NCBI GenBank assembly: GCA_016303065.1
Contig: JAEDMJ010000067.1
Location: 1-8,283 of the forward strand
Direction of reading: 5' to 3'
DNA: 8,283 nucleotides
From: Clostridiales bacterium
GTDB taxonomy: Bacteria > Bacillota > Clostridia > Oscillospirales > QAMX01
Shown here: positions 4,814 through 8,283 of the stretch, in pieces
Layout: every line of letters begins with the position of its first letter
How positions within the stretch are numbered: the stretch's first letter is position 1
Translations under genes and position numbers: made by a program
The notes under the pieces: model-generated
What the model was told of the DNA's origin: nothing
The model's input: the letters and a program-made list of their open reading frames with translations, nothing else
Databases searched by the model: none

Positions 4814-6856
4814 ATGGACGGAAAAATTGAAATTCTCGCTCCGGCGGGAGGCAAAGAACAGCTGACCGCCGCCATACGATGCGGAGCGGATGCGGTGTAT
4901 CTCGGCATGCGCTCTTTCAGCGCGCGGGGTGGAGCGGAAAATTTTGACGCGGAAGAACTGGCCGGGGCTGTTGCGTACTGCCACGGCCGGGGGGCGGCGG
5001 TGCACGTGGCGGTGAACACTGTTGTCATGGACCAGGAGCTCGCTTCCCTGGAGAAAACGGCGGACGCGATCGCCGCCTCAGGAGCGGACGCGGTGATACT
5101 CCAGGACCTTGCGGCGGTTCGTCTGTTCAGGGAAAAATATCCGTCGATTCGGCGTCATGCCTCCACCCAGGCTGCGGTCCACAATCTCGAGGGAGCCTTA
5201 TGGGCGGGAGAGATGGGGTTTGACCGCGTCGTTTTGGCAAGGGAACTGAGCCTTGAAGAGATAAGAGGGATAGCCTCCGCGGCGGGTATCGAGTGCGAGG
5301 TGTTTGTCCACGGAGCGCTCTGTATGTGCGTTTCGGGAACCTGCTATCTTTCGTCGGCGCTTGGGGGACGGAGCGGAAACCGCGGACGGTGCGCCCAGCC
5401 GTGCCGGCTTAACTTTTCAAACGGAGAGCGGGAATATGCGCTGTCGCTTCGCGATATGTCCTGCATATCCCATATCGCGGAGCTTCGGGAGGCCGGAGCG
5501 GTGTCGCTGAAGATCGAGGGACGTCTGAAGCGTCCGGAATACGTGGCCGCCGCGGTCACGGCGTGCCGGAACGCAGCGGAGGGAAAACCATGGGACGGAG
5601 ACGCTCTCCGCGCGGTGTTTTCAAGAAACGGATTTACCGACGGCTATCTCACGGGAAAACGCGGTGCGGAAATGTTCGGCCGCCGGGACGACAGCGCCGT
5701 CGGAGAGACCAACGCCGTTCTCGGAACCATACGAGAGCTTTACCGAAGAGAAAGATGCTCTGTCCCGGTGGATATGAAAATCCGCGTCCGTGCGGGAGAG
5801 AAGATGCGCCTCTGTGTTTCCGACGGAGAGCGCGCCGCTGAGACGGAGGGCGTCGAGCCCGAGCCGGCTCTGAACCGTCCGGCGGACGCTTTGCAGATAA
5901 AAAAATCAATGGAAAAAACGGGCGGAACGCCGTTTTTTCTTCGGAATTTTACGGCGGACATCGGTTCCGGTCTTGCGGCGCCGGCGTCCGCGCTCAACTC
6001 AATGAGAAGGGAAGCCCTTGAAAAGCTTCTTGCGGCGAGGGAAGAGCTCGTTCCCGCAGGAAGCGAAAGCTTTTCGTGGAGGGAGCTGCCCCCCCACCGC
6101 CGAAAGCCGGCGCCTGCGCTTTGGGCAAGGTTTGAGCGTTCGGAGCAGATTTGCCGCACGGAGAGCCTTGAGCGCATAATTCTCCCGGCGGAAGTGATTG
6201 CCGCCGAGCCCGAACTTGCCGAAAAGCTGGGCGGGAAGCTTTCTGCCCAGCTTCCTTTCCTGGCCTTTCCCGACGACGAGGCTCGGGTTTCAAAGCTTGC
6301 CGAAAAGCTGAAGTCCCTGGGTGTAAAGCGCGTGCAGGCAGACAATGTTTACGCCGTGCGGCTCGGAAATCGGCTGGGCTTTGAAGTCGGAGGAGGTTTT
6401 GGGCTCAACATTACGAACAGCGAGGCCCTGGAGGAATATTGCGCCATGGGGCTTTCCGACGCGATCGTCTCAATCGAACTGCCCGCAAAGCAGATCGCCG
6501 CTCTTCGCGGAGAGCTTCCGCGGGGGATAATTGCCTACGGACATTTGCCGCTTATGCGCTTTCGATGCTGTCCGGCAAAAAAATCGGCGGGCTGCGGCGG
6601 CTGTGACGGAAGGCCGGAGATCCGGGATCGATACGGAGAAAGCTTCGGGATCGTGTGCTCCCAAAAGAGATATATGAGTCTTCTGAACCCGGTTCCGCTG
6701 GATATTGCGGACAAATATGTTGGCGGAGAAGATTTCAGAGTTCTGTACTTCAATTCCGAGACCCGTTCGGAGTGCGGGAAGATCATCAGCAGATTTGAAA
6801 AGGGCGAAAAAGCGGAGGGAAAGCACACGGGGATGTATTTTTCAAAGCTTCTGTAA
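4814..6856 (+). CDS. U32 family peptidase-like protein with DUF3656 (RlhA/TrhP-like RNA hydroxylation factor candidate)
   Basis: A 680-residue cytosolic protein of family U32. It opens with EILAPAGGKEQLTAAIRCGADAVYLG (7-31), then carries the U32 signature EVFVHGALCMCVSGTCYLSS (162-181), GRCAQPCRL (191-199), and SLKIEGRLKRPEYV (231-244). The DUF3656-like middle part covers about 315-430. A C-terminal part ends with a Cys group (585, 586, 594, 597), DRYG and NPVPLDIADKY. Relatives RlhA and TrhP are needed for 23S rRNA C2501 and tRNA U34 hydroxylation in E. coli, and UbiU/UbiV hold a 4Fe-4S cluster with four Cys. Here Cys170, 177, 193 and probably 217 fit that site, so true protease activity is doubtful. 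The ATG at 4814 has GGTGA eight bases upstream. An in-frame GTG at 4802 coincides with the predicted transcription start and is an alternative. It is transcribed alone, between its own promoter and a strong terminator. Confidence 0.92.
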   Translation: MDGKIEILAPAGGKEQLTAAIRCGADAVYLGMRSFSARGGAENFDAEELAGAVAYCHGRGAAVHVAVNTVVMDQELASLEKTADAIAASGADAVILQDLAAVRLFREKYPSIRRHASTQAAVHNLEGALWAGEMGFDRVVLARELSLEEIRGIASAAGIECEVFVHGALCMCVSGTCYLSSALGGRSGNRGRCAQPCRLNFSNGEREYALSLRDMSCISHIAELREAGAVSLKIEGRLKRPEYVAAAVTACRNAAEGKPWDGDALRAVFSRNGFTDGYLTGKRGAEMFGRRDDSAVGETNAVLGTIRELYRRERCSVPVDMKIRVRAGEKMRLCVSDGERAAETEGVEPEPALNRPADALQIKKSMEKTGGTPFFLRNFTADIGSGLAAPASALNSMRREALEKLLAAREELVPAGSESFSWRELPPHRRKPAPALWARFERSEQICRTESLERIILPAEVIAAEPELAEKLGGKLSAQLPFLAFPDDEARVSKLAEKLKSLGVKRVQADNVYAVRLGNRLGFEVGGGFGLNITNSEALEEYCAMGLSDAIVSIELPAKQIAALRGELPRGIIAYGHLPLMRFRCCPAKKSAGCGGCDGRPEIRDRYGESFGIVCSQKRYMSLLNPVPLDIADKYVGGEDFRVLYFNSETRSECGKIISRFEKGEKAEGKHTGMYFSKLL

Positions 6857-6858
6857 AA

Positions 6859-6894
6859 AAAACGCCCCGGACTTTCCTGAGTCCGGGGCGTTTT
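6859..6894 (+). terminator. Rho-independent terminator of the U32 gene
   Basis: A perfect 15-bp stem with an 11-bp GC-rich core (6859-6873 with 6880-6894) has a six-base loop and ends in TTTTCT. It begins two bases after the TAA stop. The A run on its left side also makes it usable from the opposite strand. Confidence 0.93.
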
Positions 6895-7018
6895 CTATAC
6901 GGAAATCCACTATTGGTGTTACATATTGCCCGCCCGAAAGAAAAAGCGTCTGCGACCGGCTCGGACGCTTACGGGCAGAGGAAAGACAATCAAAACCAAA
7001 GCATCGAACCCACAGCAG

Positions 7019-7058
7019 AAAACGATCCCGCAGAGCAGTATCCCTGTTCTGCGGGATT
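7019..7058 (-). terminator. Possible second (backup) terminator hairpin
   Basis: Arms 7024-7038 and 7044-7058 pair over 15 positions, including a perfect 10-bp core (7025-7034 with 7048-7057) and G-T pairs, around a five-base loop. On the minus strand it is followed by G and four T (complement of 7019-7022). It lies downstream of the stronger hairpin at 7096-7132. The short T run makes the terminator role uncertain. Confidence 0.4.
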
Positions 7059-7090
7059 ACATAAATACTGATACCATTTTTTTATTCCGT

Positions 7091-7132
7091 AAAAACCCCT
7101 CCTGTCAGATACCTTGTACCTGACAGGAGGGG
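7091..7132 (-). terminator. Rho-independent terminator of the surface-protein gene
   Basis: A perfect 13-bp GC-rich stem (7120-7132 with 7096-7108) with an 11-base loop is followed on the minus strand by five T (complement of 7091-7095). It starts 34 bases after the TAA stop at 7169-7167. There is no T run on the plus-strand side, so its direction is clear. Confidence 0.88.
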
Positions 7133-7166
7133 TAAATGCGAATGCGGCAATCCGCTGAATTCTATT

Positions 7167-8283
7167 TTACCTTGCAGAACGCTTTTTCTTTTTGCATATG
7201 ACCTTCGTCACGATCAGCGCGCCGCCGCTGACAAAGAGAAGTGCGGTCCACAATGCCGTATGTCTGTTGCTTCCGGTCTCCGGCGACTCGATATCGGGGG
7301 CTGCCGGTTTCGCCTGAACGGACAGCGTTGCCGGATCGGAGGTGACGCTGTACCCGAGCTGATCTGTGATCACGCAGCGCAGGGTCAGGCCGCTCTGTTC
7401 CGGCAGGACCGATTCGATGCGGTAGATGTCCTGATCGGCGCCCGGAATGTCAGTCCATTGATCAATCCCGGTCATGCGCTGCCACTGGCAGCGGTAGGGC
7501 TTTGCGCCGCCGACGGCCGCCACGGAGAACAGGGCTTCCTCCCCCTCGGTCACGGTGGGACTTGCGGGCTGATCGACGATGCAGAGCTGCACATTAAGAA
7601 GCAGACGCACATGGTTATCTGAATCCGAAAAATCCTCACAATCCGCATTGCCCACATACAGATCCAGTTCCGGCAGACGCTGGTCATTTATCAGCGTCTT
7701 GAGAGGAATATCCATGGAATAGCCAAAGTCATCGCCCATGGGCTTGAGGAACGCATGGCTGTACAGAGTTTCGTCACGGTACGATGCGGTCAGGATCGGA
7801 GTAACGTCCGATTCGGTATTGCCGCTTCGGTTCCGGATTGTGACGTGCACATAGTCCTCGCCGCTGCGCTGGAAGAGCTGGGCGCTGAGCATCAGGTCGT
7901 GAGCATCTGTGTCAATTACCTTGGAGGCACCGCTGCCAAGGCGCTCTATCGGCGCGCTTTGCGCCGTGCTTTCGGGCTGGGACGCACCAATCAAAAGCAG
8001 CTCATCCGATGTCTGCACAATACTCAGAGCAGACTCTCCCGTCACGGCAGCGATCTGAGCCTTGAGCGTTTTTCCGCCCTTCCAGTCGGCCGGTATCTGT
8101 ATCTTGGTTTGATAGCCGTGCGTGTCGCCCGGCATAAGCAGGTCGGTGCGGACGCTGCGTACCGTGCTGCCTGCGGCGGTGTCGGAGGTGATCTCCCAGC
8201 TTTCATGATTCAGCGGATCGTATATGCTGCTGATCCGGCGCAGGGCATTTGTACCTGTTATCGTATAAGTTTCACCGTGGAAG
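7167..8283 (-). CDS. Sortase-anchored surface protein with Ig-like domain, C-terminal part (5' end outside window)
   Basis: The minus-strand frame is open from the right edge to a TAA at 7169-7167, giving 371 residues. The ATG at 8135 is internal, since protein-like sequence continues upstream of it to the edge. The last 39 residues form a cell-wall sorting signal: SPETG (codons at 7286-7272), a hydrophobic segment TALWTALLFVSGGALIVTKVI, and a basic KKKKRSAR tail. Before it is an Ig-like module (roughly 7610-7310) with PTVTEGEEALFSVAAVGG, a CQWQ strand and ADQDIYRIESVLPEQSGLTLRCVITDQLG, the pattern of bacterial Ig domains with a Cys pair. The preceding part is beta-rich with little Cys and unknown function. 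The protein should be exported and attached to peptidoglycan. An adhesin or a substrate-binding or hydrolytic wall protein are both possible; the missing N-terminus would decide. Confidence 0.88.
   Translation of the reverse strand, partial: FHGETYTITGTNALRRISSIYDPLNHESWEITSDTAAGSTVRSVRTDLLMPGDTHGYQTKIQIPADWKGGKTLKAQIAAVTGESALSIVQTSDELLLIGASQPESTAQSAPIERLGSGASKVIDTDAHDLMLSAQLFQRSGEDYVHVTIRNRSGNTESDVTPILTASYRDETLYSHAFLKPMGDDFGYSMDIPLKTLINDQRLPELDLYVGNADCEDFSDSDNHVRLLLNVQLCIVDQPASPTVTEGEEALFSVAAVGGAKPYRCQWQRMTGIDQWTDIPGADQDIYRIESVLPEQSGLTLRCVITDQLGYSVTSDPATLSVQAKPAAPDIESPETGSNRHTALWTALLFVSGGALIVTKVICKKKKRSAR

Larger units (their letters stand above)
6895..7166. other. Intergenic region without a supported gene, containing several stem-loops
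   Basis: Short plus-strand reading frames here have no ribosome binding site and no protein-like sequence, so I do not call a gene. The region holds a nested hairpin (outer arms 6927-6932 and 6972-6977, inner arms 6944-6950 and 6964-6970), a 15-bp hairpin at 7024-7058, a T7 run around 7077-7083, and the hairpin at 7096-7132. Some of this is terminator for the minus-strand surface protein. The rest could be the remnant of a structured RNA or just spacer. No convincing promoter was found. Confidence 0.5.

Noticed and set aside
6089..6095. Run of seven C inside the U32 gene as a phase-variation site
   Set aside because: The frame is intact across it, it encodes a plausible Leu-Pro-Pro-His segment, and seven bases in a GC-rich gene is not exceptional. 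One sequence cannot show length variation.
6705..7123. Two plus-strand frames (65 and 119 codons) at the end of the U32 gene and in the gap behind it
   Set aside because: They read through the U32 terminator hairpin, are Arg/Lys/Ser-rich, lack ribosome binding sites and resemble no protein.

Overview
The window looks like ordinary chromosomal DNA from a fairly GC-rich Gram-positive anaerobe. Clostridia, perhaps an Oscillospirales-type gut or rumen lineage, is the best guess. This rests on strong AAGGAGG-type ribosome binding sites, classical hairpin-plus-T terminators, a U32/DUF3656 protein, a GlcNAc-6-phosphate deacetylase with an HxH metal motif, and a surface protein ending in an SPxTG sortase signal. 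No 16S or other phylogenetic marker is present, so the placement is inference.

Layout, left to right. (1) 1-1348, plus strand: the 3' part of gpmI, the cofactor-independent phosphoglycerate mutase, closed by a terminator at 1361-1412. (2) 1464-2654, plus: nagA, N-acetylglucosamine-6-phosphate deacetylase. (3) 2655-2828: a convergent intergenic region with a 20-bp hairpin that can serve both strands, and a weaker minus-strand terminator. (4) 4678-2829, minus: a compact three-gene unit of an unknown 91-residue protein, an XRE-type regulator and a Cof-type HAD phosphatase, read from a good sigma-A-like promoter at 4728-4756. (5) 4814-6856, plus: a U32/DUF3656 protein related to the RlhA/TrhP RNA-hydroxylation factors. 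It is divergent from unit 4, and its promoter lies back to back with that unit's promoter. A strong terminator follows at 6859-6894. (6) 6895-7166: no supported gene, but three stem-loops, one of which is the terminator of the next gene. (7) 8283-7167, minus: the C-terminal 371 residues of a large sortase-anchored surface protein with an Ig-like domain; its 5' end lies outside the window.

The genes do not form one pathway. gpmI is lower glycolysis. nagA feeds amino-sugar or cell-wall recycling into glycolysis, and the HAD enzyme may act on a sugar phosphate or another small phosphate ester. The U32 protein probably works on RNA modification. The least understood element is the 91-aa/XRE/HAD unit and its shared control region with the U32 gene. 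I see no CRISPR array, transposon, tRNA, rRNA, phage gene or convincing new defence system.
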